A DNA stretch of 64,000 nucleotides, taken from NCBI RefSeq assembly GCF_028290625.1, contig NZ_JAQGJM010000014.1:92854-156853 (forward strand). The letters run 5' to 3'. The stretch's first letter is position 1. Every line of letters starts with the position of its first letter. The position numbers and the translations under genes were made by a program. This document shows, piece by piece, positions 44,645 through 53,140 of this stretch. The notes beneath the pieces were generated by a model. That model searched no databases. It saw only the letters and a list, made by a program, of their open reading frames with translations, and had not been told where the DNA came from. This DNA is from Devosia sp. (GTDB lineage Bacteria > Pseudomonadota > Alphaproteobacteria > Rhizobiales > Devosiaceae).

Positions 44645-45418
44645 TCAGTCTTGCCGCTGAGCCCAGCTTCGCATCGCGCTGGCCAGGTAATCGGTGAAGC
44701 CGGCCTCGATCTGCTCGTAGCGGGCGACGAAATCAGGATGGCCGAGATAGATCTCAGTCAGGCCCAGATAGGCCTCCGGCGTCACCGTCCGCCCCCATCG
44801 GCCGCCGACCCACTGCGCGTGCCGTTCGATCAGCGGCTCCAACTGCGCCGCCTGCGGCGGCACACCGAGCCGCATCGCCTCGGCCAATCCCTGCTCGATC
44901 TCGCGCAATTCGGCCATCTCGGCCTCGCTGTCGTGCCTGGCCAATCCGGCCAGCCGCTTCTTCTCGGCCGCGATGCTCTCACGCGCCCCCTCGCCAAAGC
45001 GCTGCTCCAGCCAGGCGTGATATTCCGCCTGCTTTTTCGGCGACACCACGCCGCTGTACAAATCCGCGTCTTTCATCTCGCGATCTCCTTGCAATCGGGC
45101 GATCGTGCGGTCGATCGTCCTGACCATGCCGGCAAACCGCTCCGCCTGCTCGGCCAGCCGCTCGCGCTGCTGCTGCAGCGTCTTGAGCCGGTCGAATCCC
45201 GGGGCATCGAGCAGCGCGCCGATTTCCCCCAAAGGAATGTCGAGCTCCCGATGAATGAGGATCTGCTGCAGCCGCAGCAACTCCTCGTCCCCGTAATAGC
45301 GATAGCGATTGTCGCCGGTGAACGCGGGCTTCAGAAGGCCAATCTCATCATAATGATGCAACGCCCGCACCGAGATGCCGGCCAGTTGCGCCAATTGATT
45401 GACCGTATAGGTTTTCAT
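44645..45418 (-). CDS. MerR-family regulator with TipA-like ligand domain
   Basis: 257 residues. MKTYTVNQLAQLAGISVRALHHYDEIGLLKPAFTGDNRYRYYGDEELLRLQQILIHRELDIPLGEI is a clear MerR helix-turn-helix and wing, followed by a coiled-coil dimerisation helix (KTLQQQRERLAEQAERFAGMVRTIDRTIARLQ). The C-terminal half is the TipAS-type domain. These regulators respond to antibiotics or oxidative ligands. The gene starts at 45418; no target is apparent. Confidence 0.9.
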   Translation of the reverse strand: MKTYTVNQLAQLAGISVRALHHYDEIGLLKPAFTGDNRYRYYGDEELLRLQQILIHRELDIPLGEIGALLDAPGFDRLKTLQQQRERLAEQAERFAGMVRTIDRTIARLQGDREMKDADLYSGVVSPKKQAEYHAWLEQRFGEGARESIAAEKKRLAGLARHDSEAEMAELREIEQGLAEAMRLGVPPQAAQLEPLIERHAQWVGGRWGRTVTPEAYLGLTEIYLGHPDFVARYEQIEAGFTDYLASAMRSWAQRQD

Positions 45419-45470
45419 CCGTCCACGTCTCCGCATGGACATTGCGATACGCTCTGACGTCGCGTCAGGG

Positions 45471-45923
45471 TCAAGCGCCCGCCAGGCTCGAATTGTAATA
45501 GCGCGGGTCGCCTGTCACGTCCTCGCCCACCCAGTCAGGCAGGTCGACCTTGGCGTCCTCGCTTTCCATCTCGATTTCGGCCAGCACCAGCCCCGCATTC
45601 CGGCCCTCGAACACGTCGACCTCCCAGTCACGCCCGCCATAGGGCACCCCATATCGCCGCTTCTCGAGCACCTGCCCGCCCGCATGCGCCAGCAATTCGC
45701 GGCCATCGGCCAGCGGCACCTCGTATTCATATTCGTCGCGCGACAGCGCCGTCCCGCCCGCCTTGATGGTCAGCACCGCCCGCGCGTCGTCGAAAATTCT
45801 GATCCGCACGGTCACTCCGCCCCCGCGCGTCAGATAGCCCTGCACAATCCCCTCGCTGCCGCTGGCGGCGGCCCGCCAGGCGTCCGAATGCACGAGGAAT
45901 TTCCGTTCGATTTCCTTGGCCAT
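45471..45923 (-). CDS. CYTH domain protein
   Basis: 150 residues. The EIERKFLV signature at 4-11 and the strand set GVTVRIRIFDDARAVLTIKAG, EYEVPLADGRELL, RRYGVPYGGRDWEVDVFEGRNAGLVLAEIEME build the CYTH beta-tunnel, where acidic and basic residues line a triphosphate site. Such proteins are inorganic triphosphatases. Its stop-side neighbour is a CHAD protein, two bases away, in the same direction. Confidence 0.92.
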   Translation of the reverse strand: MAKEIERKFLVHSDAWRAAASGSEGIVQGYLTRGGGVTVRIRIFDDARAVLTIKAGGTALSRDEYEYEVPLADGRELLAHAGGQVLEKRRYGVPYGGRDWEVDVFEGRNAGLVLAEIEMESEDAKVDLPDWVGEDVTGDPRYYNSSLAGA

Positions 45924-45925
45924 CG

Positions 45926-46807
45926 CTATACGCCCTCCAGCGTCCAATAGCGCTGCAGGCGTTCGGTCAACGCGCCCGGCTTCTCCGCCGCGATCTGCCG
46001 GCCCAGCGCGAAGGCCTGCTCCTGCAGGTTATGCTGCCGCTCGTTCGCCAGCTCGATAATCGAATTCAGCGCCGCCGATGCGCCGGCGACCCGGCCACTG
46101 AGTACATCGACCAGCACAGCCAGATCGTGATGCTGGCCCAACAGATCGGCGAGTTCCGCCAATAGTTTGCTACGCCCATCGAGCATGTCGGGCGCGTGGC
46201 GGCGCAGCAGCAGCATATGGTGACGATGATATTTGGCCTGCTTGCGCCACGCATGCAGTGTCTCCGGCAAGCCATCCTTCGCCGCCTCGCGCATGCTTTG
46301 CCGCATACGCCGATACGTGTCCTCCACGCCGCCCGCGATCGCCCCGAACTTCTTGCGCTTCAGCGTCCAGCCGCCCACCCGCTCGCGCATCGCCAGCACG
46401 GCCTCGCAGAACTCACGCAGCAAGGCCTGCTCGTCGATATGCAGCGTCAGCCCCCGGCTGCGTTCGGTCAGCATATTGCGCAATTGCTGCAGTTCGTCGG
46501 CATCTTGCCTCTTCGCCACGAGGCCATCAAATGTCGCTACCATCACCGCCGCATCGCGCGCATGCGATAGCTGCGAAGCCGCACTCGCGACCGCGCCGTC
46601 CTCAGCCTTGAACGCCTTCAACTGTGGCCGCACGATCCGCAACAGGCCGCGCAAATTCTTGCAGCGCCGGCGCAACTGATGCACCGTGTCGTCGAATTCC
46701 GCCTGCGACGCCGATGCCTCAAGCAGCGCCTTGTCGATCTGCTCGATGGCGATCCGGCGCAGGCCGCGCTCGACATTGCCATCGTCCGTCTCGAAGGCAA
46801 ACGACAT
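45926..46807 (-). CDS. CHAD domain protein
   Basis: 293 residues, all-helical, with the basic CHAD pattern: VHQLRRRCKNLRGLLRIVRPQL at about 42-63 and LHAWRKQAKYHRHHMLLL further on, helices lined with Arg/Lys/His for polyphosphate. CHAD domains bind polyphosphate and often go with CYTH triphosphatases. It starts at 46807 and ends two bases before the CYTH gene. Confidence 0.92.
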   Translation of the reverse strand: MSFAFETDDGNVERGLRRIAIEQIDKALLEASASQAEFDDTVHQLRRRCKNLRGLLRIVRPQLKAFKAEDGAVASAASQLSHARDAAVMVATFDGLVAKRQDADELQQLRNMLTERSRGLTLHIDEQALLREFCEAVLAMRERVGGWTLKRKKFGAIAGGVEDTYRRMRQSMREAAKDGLPETLHAWRKQAKYHRHHMLLLRRHAPDMLDGRSKLLAELADLLGQHHDLAVLVDVLSGRVAGASAALNSIIELANERQHNLQEQAFALGRQIAAEKPGALTERLQRYWTLEGV

Positions 46808-47295
46808 CCGACCTCTCCGTGTCAGAATCAACAAGGGCAAACCTTCACCCCGATGATCGGTTGCAGCCCCCACGCACTAACGCAAGCCGCCAAAAGGACC
46901 TACCGACCATTTCGCCAACGCGCCTGCGACAACCAGGAGCAGCACCAAGCGGCATTCAAATCTGTCGTCGCCCTACCACCGCCGCCGCCTCCCTTGCGCG
47001 GCTGCCGGGCGGCGCATGGAGACAAATCACTTCGGCAAGCGATTTAAGCAAGGAGGCCATCGGAGCTACGCTCAAATGGCGATTGAGGCCGAAGGGTTCT
47101 GAAGGTCCAGCGCACGCTCACCAATTTGGGTTTCGAAGCGAGCAAAACCCTACTCCAGCCCTCGCCGCTCGATCGTCCGGCACGCAAATCGCTCCACTGG
47201 AGTGGCTTGCCTCCTCCGGTTGCTTCGGCTCCATCAAAGGGCAGAGAGCCAACCGGAGCCCTCCCACACCCGCAAACCCGAATGTCGATCGCACC
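46808..47295. other. Intergenic stretch without a convincing gene
   Basis: 488 bases between CHAD and ogt. Open frames across it lack a ribosome site and give Arg/Pro/Ser-rich, shadow-like translations. A weak inverted pair (ctccggtt at 47214-47221 and aaccggag at 47251-47258) and fragments such as gctccactggagtgg suggest a degraded intergenic repeat. Confidence 0.4.
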
Positions 47296-47835
47296 CTAAA
47301 ACGCGAAGGACTGCTGCCCGGTATCCGGCGGCCCGACCTGCACACCCTCCAGCGCCAACATGCGCAGCTTGGATGCCGCGCCGCCCGGTGCCGAAAACCC
47401 GCCCGGCTTGCCGTCGCTGGCCAGCACCCGATGGCAGGGAATGATCAGCGGGATGCGATTGGCGCCCATCGCCTGGCCCACCGCCCGCGACAGGCTCACA
47501 TCGCCCAGTTGCCGCGCCAGCGCGCCGTAGGTTGTCGTTTCGCCATAGCCGATCTGCACCAGCAATTCATAAGCCCGGCGATGAAACTCCGGCAGTCCCT
47601 CGAGATCGAGCGGCACACCCGAAAAATCCACTGCGACACCGCGCGCATAGTCGCGCACCATCGCCATCACGCCCTGGATCGCCGCCGGCGGCTCGGCCAC
47701 TTCCGCCCCATGCCGCAGCAGCCGCGCCTCCACTGTCTCGCCCGACAGCCCCGGCAAATGCGCCCGCGCAATGCCTGCCTCGGTCCAGCCAAGGCCGAAC
47801 ACGCCAAGCTCGGTTTCAAAAACACAGATCTGCAT
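47296..47835 (-). CDS. ogt: Methylated-DNA-protein-cysteine methyltransferase
   Basis: 179 residues. The acceptor cysteine C134 is in IIPCHRVLAS, the universal motif, with YGETTTYGALARQLGD and RAVGQAMGANRIP forming the DNA-binding helix-turn-helix. It transfers O6-alkyl groups from guanine to itself, once per molecule. Lacks the Ada-type AraC domain, so it is the Ogt type. It lies beside the DUF763 gene, 56 bases apart. Confidence 0.94.
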   Translation of the reverse strand: MQICVFETELGVFGLGWTEAGIARAHLPGLSGETVEARLLRHGAEVAEPPAAIQGVMAMVRDYARGVAVDFSGVPLDLEGLPEFHRRAYELLVQIGYGETTTYGALARQLGDVSLSRAVGQAMGANRIPLIIPCHRVLASDGKPGGFSAPGGAASKLRMLALEGVQVGPPDTGQQSFAF

Positions 47836-47891
47836 TCGTCCGGCTTACCCTCCTTCGCCCGCCCCGGACAACCCGATATTGACGCGCCGAA

Positions 47892-49160
47892 CTAGCGCAC
47901 CCCTTCGTGCATCGCCGCCGCAAGATCCTCCGGCGGTGGCTCCTCGCCGAATACGCTCCGCCCGCCATAGCCATGCGAGCGCCAGCGCTCCTGCGCGATG
48001 AACGACTCCACCGACGGTCCCTTTGCGTAAGGCTCCATCAGCCGCGACTGATCATCCAGCCGCTTCATCGCGTCCAGCGCCTCGCTCTGGCCGAGTTTAG
48101 CCTTCTGCACCGCCGATTTCAGGATGCCGATGGTTTCGTCATAGACCTTGATCGGCACCGGGAACGGATGCCGGTCCTTGCCACCATGGGCGAAGGAAAA
48201 CCGCGCCGGATCGCTGAACCGGCAGGGCGCGCCATGCACCACCTCGGCCACCATGGCCAGCGCCTCGACAGTCCGTGCGCCAACGCCCGGCACCATCAGC
48301 AGCTCCGCGAAATCCTTCGGCCCCCGATCCGCCGCCGCCGCCAATGCCCCATGCAGCCGCCGCGTGATCACATCCTTGGGCCGCACATCGTGATGCGCCG
48401 GCATCACCAGATAGGGCAGCGCCATCTGCGCCAGCTCCTCGACCGCGGCCTGCGGGGTCATCTTGCCAAGCTCGCGCGCAATCCCGTCAGGGCCCAGCGA
48501 CGCCAGCAGATCAAGCTGCCCCACGCGCGACGCGTCCGCCCGCCGATCCGTCAGGTTGACGATATTGCCCTGGCCCTTGCCTTCGATGGCCGCATGCGGC
48601 GCATTGACGAAACTGGTCAGCCCTTCCGAATGCCAGTGATAGCGCCGCGCCACTCGGCTATCGCCATTCATGCCCTGCTGCACCACTACCCATTTGCCGT
48701 CATCAGTGACGATGAAACTATGCAGATAGAGGTCGAACCCATCCTGCACCGCCGCGCTATCGACCTTGGCTACCAGCCGGCTGGCCTGCCCCAGCGCCAC
48801 GCCATCCAGCCCCACCTTTTCGCCGACCCGCAGCAATTCCGCCGGCGTCTGCCGCGAATGCTTGCCGCGCCCGCCACAGACATGGATGCCCAATTCCCCC
48901 GCCAGCGGCGTCAGCCCGCGCTTCAACGCCCCGATGACACTGGTGGTAATGCCCGAGGAGTGCCAATCCATCCCCATCACAGCGCCGAACGACTGGAACC
49001 AGAACGGATGCGCTAGCCGCGCCAAAAGTTCGTCGCGGCCATATTCCAGCACGATGGCTTCGCTGATGATGGTGCCGAGCTTGGTCATCCGGTCGGCCAG
49101 CCATTTCGGCACCAGCCCATTATGCAGCGGCAGATCGGCACTTCCCGCCCGTTGTCCCAC
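47892..49160 (-). CDS. DUF763 domain-containing protein
   Basis: 422 residues. The front (LPLHNGLVPKWLADRMTKLGTIISEAIVLEYG) and HVCGGRGKHSRQTPAELL are DUF763 signatures. A VPGVGARTVEALAMVAEVVHG stretch near the C-terminal third looks like a helix-hairpin-helix DNA-binding element. The family is known mostly from archaea and thermophiles, with unknown function. It starts at a GTG (49160) with a gagg site. Next to ogt, suggesting a DNA-repair role; that is inference. Confidence 0.85.
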   Translation of the reverse strand: MGQRAGSADLPLHNGLVPKWLADRMTKLGTIISEAIVLEYGRDELLARLAHPFWFQSFGAVMGMDWHSSGITTSVIGALKRGLTPLAGELGIHVCGGRGKHSRQTPAELLRVGEKVGLDGVALGQASRLVAKVDSAAVQDGFDLYLHSFIVTDDGKWVVVQQGMNGDSRVARRYHWHSEGLTSFVNAPHAAIEGKGQGNIVNLTDRRADASRVGQLDLLASLGPDGIARELGKMTPQAAVEELAQMALPYLVMPAHHDVRPKDVITRRLHGALAAAADRGPKDFAELLMVPGVGARTVEALAMVAEVVHGAPCRFSDPARFSFAHGGKDRHPFPVPIKVYDETIGILKSAVQKAKLGQSEALDAMKRLDDQSRLMEPYAKGPSVESFIAQERWRSHGYGGRSVFGEEPPPEDLAAAMHEGVR

Positions 49161-49233
49161 GTCATCCTCGCGGCAGTTCCAGCTATGGAAAAGCTACGCC
49201 GATGCTACACCAAATGCAAACAAAACAAGAACA

Positions 49234-49809
49234 TCATTTATTAGCCCTGGGCTTCAGAACCACCGCGCACCAATCGCGCAATTCTTCCGCGATCACCACA
49301 GCCGGATCGCCACGCCGCGAAAACGCCCACCAGATTTGCGCGCCTTGCCATTGGCTGGCCATCAGCCGGCCCAGCCGCATCTGGTCCACCCAGTCCTGCG
49401 TCAGCCGCCTGCCCAGCGCCAGCGCCAGCACTTCGCCCCACGCCGTGCCCCGCGCCCGCAATACCGGATCGCGCATGTCCTCGCGCAGGATCAGCAGCCC
49501 CTCGGCATAATCGGTCTCGCCCGTCCCGGTCGGAAACATGCGCACCAGCATGGCGATGGCGCCCTCGACGGTCACCCGCTCCTCCCGGTCCGCCGTCGCG
49601 GTTAGCGCATCCAGCCCATCCCAGGCCCGCAACAACGCCGCCCGCAAAAACGCCTCCTTGCTGGGATAGCGCTGAACCAGCGTCGCCGGCGCCAGCCCCA
49701 CCGCCTTACCGACCGCAGCAAAGGTCAGCGCCTCCGGACCCTCGCGATGCATCAACGCCATGGCAGCATCAAGGATCGCTTCATCGGTCACCGTTCTTGG
49801 CCGCGCCAT
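49234..49809 (-). CDS. TetR-family regulator
   Basis: 191 residues. The helix-turn-helix ILDAAMALMHREGPEALTFAAVGKAVGLAPATLVQRYPSKEAFLRAALLRAW is typical. The ligand domain is not assignable. It is divergent from the reductase-like gene at 49876 and a palindrome lies between, so it very likely represses that gene and itself. Confidence 0.92.
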   Translation of the reverse strand: MARPRTVTDEAILDAAMALMHREGPEALTFAAVGKAVGLAPATLVQRYPSKEAFLRAALLRAWDGLDALTATADREERVTVEGAIAMLVRMFPTGTGETDYAEGLLILREDMRDPVLRARGTAWGEVLALALGRRLTQDWVDQMRLGRLMASQWQGAQIWWAFSRRGDPAVVIAEELRDWCAVVLKPRANK

Positions 49810-49820
49810 GCAAAGTCCAT

Positions 49821-49849
49821 TTGTAAACGAACGTTCATTTATATATCTT
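49821..49849 (+). promoter_or_regulatory. Promoter with TetR operator in the spacer
   Basis: TTGTAA, a 17-base spacer and TATCTT form a sigma70-type promoter for the reductase-like gene. The spacer holds a palindrome aaacgaacgttcattt at 49825-49840 (core gaacgttc), an expected operator for the divergent TetR regulator. Confidence 0.55.
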
Positions 49850-49875
49850 GACCACCTTACCAAAGGAGATCCCCA

Positions 49876-50403
49876 ATGGCTAGAATCCTCGGATATATTG
49901 CCACCAGCCTCGACGGCTTCATCGCTACCACCGATGAAAGCCTCGATTGGCTAACCCAGCAGCCGGAGCTCGATCTGGGCGAGCATGACTACCGCCAATT
50001 CATCAACCGCGTCCAAACCGTGGTTATGGGTCGGGGCACCTATGACTGGATCGCCCGTTACGACGGCGCCTGGGAATATGCAGGCAAACGCGTCATCGTC
50101 GTCACCTCGCGCCCAATCAAAAATCCCAAGGGCCCGCTCGAAACCCGCTCCGACGTCGACGCCCTGATCGCCGAACTGCGCGCGCTCGAAGACGGTGACG
50201 TCTGGATGCTCGGCGGCGGCAAGCTACAAATGGAATTCATGAGGCGCGGCGCGCTGGACGAAATCGAAATCTACGTGATCTCGGAGATCATCGGTGGCGG
50301 CATTCCTCTGTTCCCCGCCACTGGCGCGCGCCTCAGCCCAAAACTGATCTCCGCCCAGGCCATCGGCTCGGTTTGCGCCCGCCTGCATTATCGCTTCGGC
50401 TGA
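49876..50403 (+). CDS. Dihydrofolate-reductase-like (RibD C-terminal) protein
   Basis: 175 residues. ILGYIATSLDGFIA front, VVMGRGTYDWI and VWMLGGGKLQMEFMRRGALDEIEIYVI are the RibD_C/DHFR-like blocks of the yyaP/ywjB-type reductases that use NADPH. Substrate unknown. A strong aaaggaga ribosome site precedes the ATG. Presumed to be under the divergent TetR regulator. Confidence 0.9.
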   Translation: MARILGYIATSLDGFIATTDESLDWLTQQPELDLGEHDYRQFINRVQTVVMGRGTYDWIARYDGAWEYAGKRVIVVTSRPIKNPKGPLETRSDVDALIAELRALEDGDVWMLGGGKLQMEFMRRGALDEIEIYVISEIIGGGIPLFPATGARLSPKLISAQAIGSVCARLHYRFG

Positions 50404-50415
50404 GCCAAACAAAAA

Positions 50416-50440
50416 GCCGCCCCGAAGGGCGGCCTCTTTT
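50416..50440. terminator. Bidirectional terminator
   Basis: Stem gccgccc / gggcggc with a cgaa loop at 50416-50433, flanked by a run of A on the left and TTTT on the right, so it can end both the reductase-like gene and the CsbD gene. Confidence 0.75.
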
Positions 50441-50456
50441 CTCGATCTGCGATCGA

Positions 50457-50639
50457 CTAATGCTTGAGCGCGTCGCGTGTGCGATCCTTGGCCTCGCCGA
50501 CCTTCTGCTGGATCTTGCCGGCAGCTTTGTCGATCTTGCCTTCGGCCTGCAGGCGTTCATTGCCGGTCAGGCCGCCAACCGCGTCCTTGACTGCGCCTTT
50601 GACCTGCTTGCCGGCGCCTTTAACTTCGTCCTTGTGCAT
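50457..50639 (-). CDS. CsbD family stress-response protein
   Basis: 60 residues. KDEVKGAGKQVKGAVKDAVGGLTGNERLQAEGKIDKAAGKIQQKVGEAKD is a clear CsbD pattern: small, basic, Lys/Gly/Ala-rich helices, often induced by general stress. The start is taken at the ATG at 50639 after a aaaggag site. Single gene. Confidence 0.9.
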   Translation of the reverse strand: MHKDEVKGAGKQVKGAVKDAVGGLTGNERLQAEGKIDKAAGKIQQKVGEAKDRTRDALKH

Positions 50640-50737
50640 CGCAAAACTCCTTTGCCTGTGCTGCACCATCAACGGGCCACCACGACGGACGTTGCATTAC
50701 AAATTGGCCACCTGCCCCAAACCTGCTAACAGGCGCC

Positions 50738-51409
50738 ATGCCCGGTCCCATGCCCACATTGCTCGATTATTTTCCGCCCCTCGAGCCCTATCTCAATCTC
50801 ATCTACGGCGATGACGACCTGCTGGTGTTCGACAAGCCCAGCGGCCTGCTCAGCGTGCCCGGCAAGGACCCATCGCTCTGGGACAGCATTCGCCACCGCG
50901 CCCGCCAGAAGTGGGCGACCGCCGAAATGGTGCATCGCCTCGACAAGGACACTTCCGGCATCATCCTGATGGCGCTCAATAAGCGCGCCCATGGAAAGCT
51001 CGGCGCCCAGTTCGAAAATCGCCTGACGCAAAAGAGCTACATCGCCCGCGTCTGGGGCAATGTCGAGGCCGACGAGGGCCTGGTCGATCTTCCCCTCGCC
51101 ACCGATTGGGACAACAAGCCCCGCCAGAAGGTCGACTACGAGACCGGCCGTGCCGCCCAGACGCAATGGAGCGTCATGGAGCGCGAAGGCAATGCCACGC
51201 GCCTCCGCCTCATCCCCCTCACCGGCCGCACGCATCAGCTCAGGGTTCACATGAAGGCCATCGGCCATGTGATTCTGGGCGATGCGTTTTACGCCGATCC
51301 CGAGGCCTTCGCGGCCGCTGACCGATTGCAGTTGCACGCCGCCGAACTCAGCTTCACCCACCCGACGACGGGCGAACTCTGCCACTTCACGGCGCCGGTG
51401 CCGTTTTAA
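50738..51409 (+). CDS. rluA: Pseudouridine synthase, RluA family
   Basis: 223 residues. The catalytic aspartate D69 is in HRLDKDTSG. FDKPSGLLSVPGKD and GRTHQLRVHMKAIGH are further family motifs. The size and absence of an S4 domain fit RluA (23S rRNA U746 and tRNA U32). Its stop shares four bases (ttaa) with the convergent ASCH gene. RluC/D-type specificities are less likely because they carry an S4 domain. Confidence 0.9.
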   Translation: MPGPMPTLLDYFPPLEPYLNLIYGDDDLLVFDKPSGLLSVPGKDPSLWDSIRHRARQKWATAEMVHRLDKDTSGIILMALNKRAHGKLGAQFENRLTQKSYIARVWGNVEADEGLVDLPLATDWDNKPRQKVDYETGRAAQTQWSVMEREGNATRLRLIPLTGRTHQLRVHMKAIGHVILGDAFYADPEAFAAADRLQLHAAELSFTHPTTGELCHFTAPVPF

Positions 51410-51690
51410 GACTCCCCCAAATACCCCACCTCGATCCGATGAAAATACTCCCCGGCCTTCATCGTATCGAGCCACTTGCGAAACCCCGCCACATCGGCAA
51501 ATCCTGCCCGCTTCGCATCGGTCTCGCTGACGTCATCGGGCGACATCTCGTCCATCGCCTTGATGGCCAATAGCCCCACCTTGGTCTTGAGCGTTCCGCC
51601 CGGCTTGACGCTCGGCCGGCTCCAGCGCCGGAAGACTACGTCGACTTTCCCCGCCTTGATCTCTTCCAAAAGTTCGCGTTTCAGCAGCAT
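51406..51690 (-). CDS. ASCH domain-like protein
   Basis: 94 residues. LLKRELLEEIKAGKVDVVFRRWSRPSVKPGGTLKTKVGLLAIKAMDEM followed by VSETDAKRAGF and HRIEVGYLG is the ASCH/PUA-like layout: a beta barrel with an R-R-W-x-R-P-x-x-K-x-G turn that could bind RNA. Function unknown. Convergent with rluA. Confidence 0.75.
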   Translation of the reverse strand: MLLKRELLEEIKAGKVDVVFRRWSRPSVKPGGTLKTKVGLLAIKAMDEMSPDDVSETDAKRAGFADVAGFRKWLDTMKAGEYFHRIEVGYLGES

Positions 51691-51851
51691 CAGCCTGGCC
51701 CCGGATCAATTTCCCGCACCATGCCGCCGCCCGAAACGCGACACAACCGCCGATCCGGTTTTCCACCGCCGCGGCGCTGTTCAACTTGCCTTTCTCTCCG
51801 CTCTCGCAGAGGCCTATACTGGCCTGCGTCCATACCGCCAGGATATCGCCC

Positions 51852-51953
51852 ATGAGCCTGTTAGCCGCCCTACGGATGCCGCGTGACCTCTTGCTGCATG
51901 CCGCCCTCACCGGCGACCTCGGGGAAGCCAAATACATCGCGACGGCATTCTGA
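51852..51953 (+). CDS. Short upstream ORF (33 aa), candidate
   Basis: A 33-codon frame from the ATG at 51852 (aggatat ribosome-type site eight bases upstream) to the TGA at 51951-51953. The last A of the stop is the first base of the next ATG (TGATG), so translation would couple to the hydrolase gene. Sequence: SLLAALRMPRDLLLHAALT, then GDLGEAKYIATAF, mildly ankyrin-like. No homologue recalled. Confidence 0.4.
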   Translation: MSLLAALRMPRDLLLHAALTGDLGEAKYIATAF

Positions 51954-52756
51954 TGACTGAGATCGATCTGTTCCGCACGCGCAATTTCGTGCCCGATTTC
52001 GAACGCTACAGGACCGAATACGCCAGCCGCAGCCTCGCCACCCGCGCGACGCTGCGCTCGCAGATCAACGTCGCCTATGGCGATGCCCCCACCGAGCGCC
52101 TGGACCTGTTCTTCCCCGAAACTCAGTCCGGCCCCGCCCCCGTGCACATCTTCATCCATGGCGGCTATTGGCGCATGTTCGCCAAGGAGGATTATTCCTT
52201 CATCGCCGACCCCGTCACTGCCGCCGGCGGCATCGCCGCGATCATCGACTACTCCCTGATGCCCGCCGTGCGCATGGTCACCATCATCGACCAGATCCGC
52301 CGCGCCACAACCTGGATCGCCGACAATGCCGACGATTTCGGCGGCGACGCGACCCGCCTCACCATGTCCGGCCACTCCGCCGGCGCCCATCTCTGCTGCT
52401 TCCTGCTCAACCCACAGTCAGCGCCAATCAAAGCCGCCCTGCTCGTCAGCGGCGTCTATGATCTCAAGCCCCTGCAAACATCATTCCTGCAAGCCGAAAT
52501 CGGGCTCACCGATACCGAAGTCGCCCGCTATTCGCCCCTGCATCTCGGCCTGACAACAACGACACACACCGCCATCCTCGTTGGCGAAGCCGAGACCGCG
52601 CCATTCCACGCTCAGGCAGCCGCACTGGCGCAGCGTCTGAACGCTGGCCCGGTCACAACCCTGCCCGGCGCCAATCACATGAGCATCGTGCTCGAATTGG
52701 GAACCCCGGACACATTGGCGAGCGAGGCTCTCACTCGCCTGATCCGCGAAAATTAG
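51953..52756 (+). CDS. Alpha/beta hydrolase, kynurenine-formamidase/esterase-like
   Basis: 267 residues. HGGYW near the middle (the formamidase/lipase motif, oxyanion hole) and the nucleophile in MSGHSAGAHL, with a final HMSIVLE histidine, describe a BD-FAE/KynB-like esterase. The substrate is not fixed: kynurenine formamide is possible but no kyn gene is nearby. It starts by TGATG overlap with a 33-codon ORF, and its stop overlaps the RidA gene. Confidence 0.87.
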   Translation: MTEIDLFRTRNFVPDFERYRTEYASRSLATRATLRSQINVAYGDAPTERLDLFFPETQSGPAPVHIFIHGGYWRMFAKEDYSFIADPVTAAGGIAAIIDYSLMPAVRMVTIIDQIRRATTWIADNADDFGGDATRLTMSGHSAGAHLCCFLLNPQSAPIKAALLVSGVYDLKPLQTSFLQAEIGLTDTEVARYSPLHLGLTTTTHTAILVGEAETAPFHAQAAALAQRLNAGPVTTLPGANHMSIVLELGTPDTLASEALTRLIREN

Positions 52757-53130
52757 CCCAGTACCGCCGTCGCCAGCATTTCCACCCGCAAGCCGCTGGC
52801 CAAAAGTTCCTTGACCACCACCGTCGCCCGCACAGGATAAGGCGGCTTGAAGAATTCGGCATAAACCGCGTTCATCCCCTTCGCATCCGCCTTGTCGATC
52901 AAAAACACCTGCACCTGCACGATATTGGCCAGCGTTCCGCCCGCCGCCCGAATGGCAATATCGAGGTTCTGAACCGTCCGCCGCGTCTGCACACCGATAT
53001 CGCCGTCAACGATATCGCCCGTCACCGGGTCCTCCGCGATCGCCACCAGCCAAACCTGCTTGCCGGCTCGAATGGCGTCGTTCACCGGCGACGACGATGG
53101 CGCAATTCCCGTTTCGATCCGCTCGATCAT
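52753..53130 (-). CDS. RidA family protein
   Basis: 125 residues. It has RTVQNLDIAIRAAGGTLANIVQVQVFLIDKADAKGMNAVYAEFF and a PVRATVVVKELLASGLRVEMLATAV end, with the arginine that holds the substrate carboxylate (PVRAT). It hydrolyses reactive imines and enamines made by PLP enzymes. The start is the ATG at 53130, chosen because gaggag lies six bases upstream. Confidence 0.9.
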   Translation of the reverse strand: MIERIETGIAPSSSPVNDAIRAGKQVWLVAIAEDPVTGDIVDGDIGVQTRRTVQNLDIAIRAAGGTLANIVQVQVFLIDKADAKGMNAVYAEFFKPPYPVRATVVVKELLASGLRVEMLATAVLG

Positions 53131-53140
53131 GCCGCGCTCC

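Noticed and set aside
46624..47895. A 423-codon plus-strand frame over CHAD, the gap and ogt
   Set aside because: Arg/Pro-rich, no ribosome site, antisense to two clear genes.
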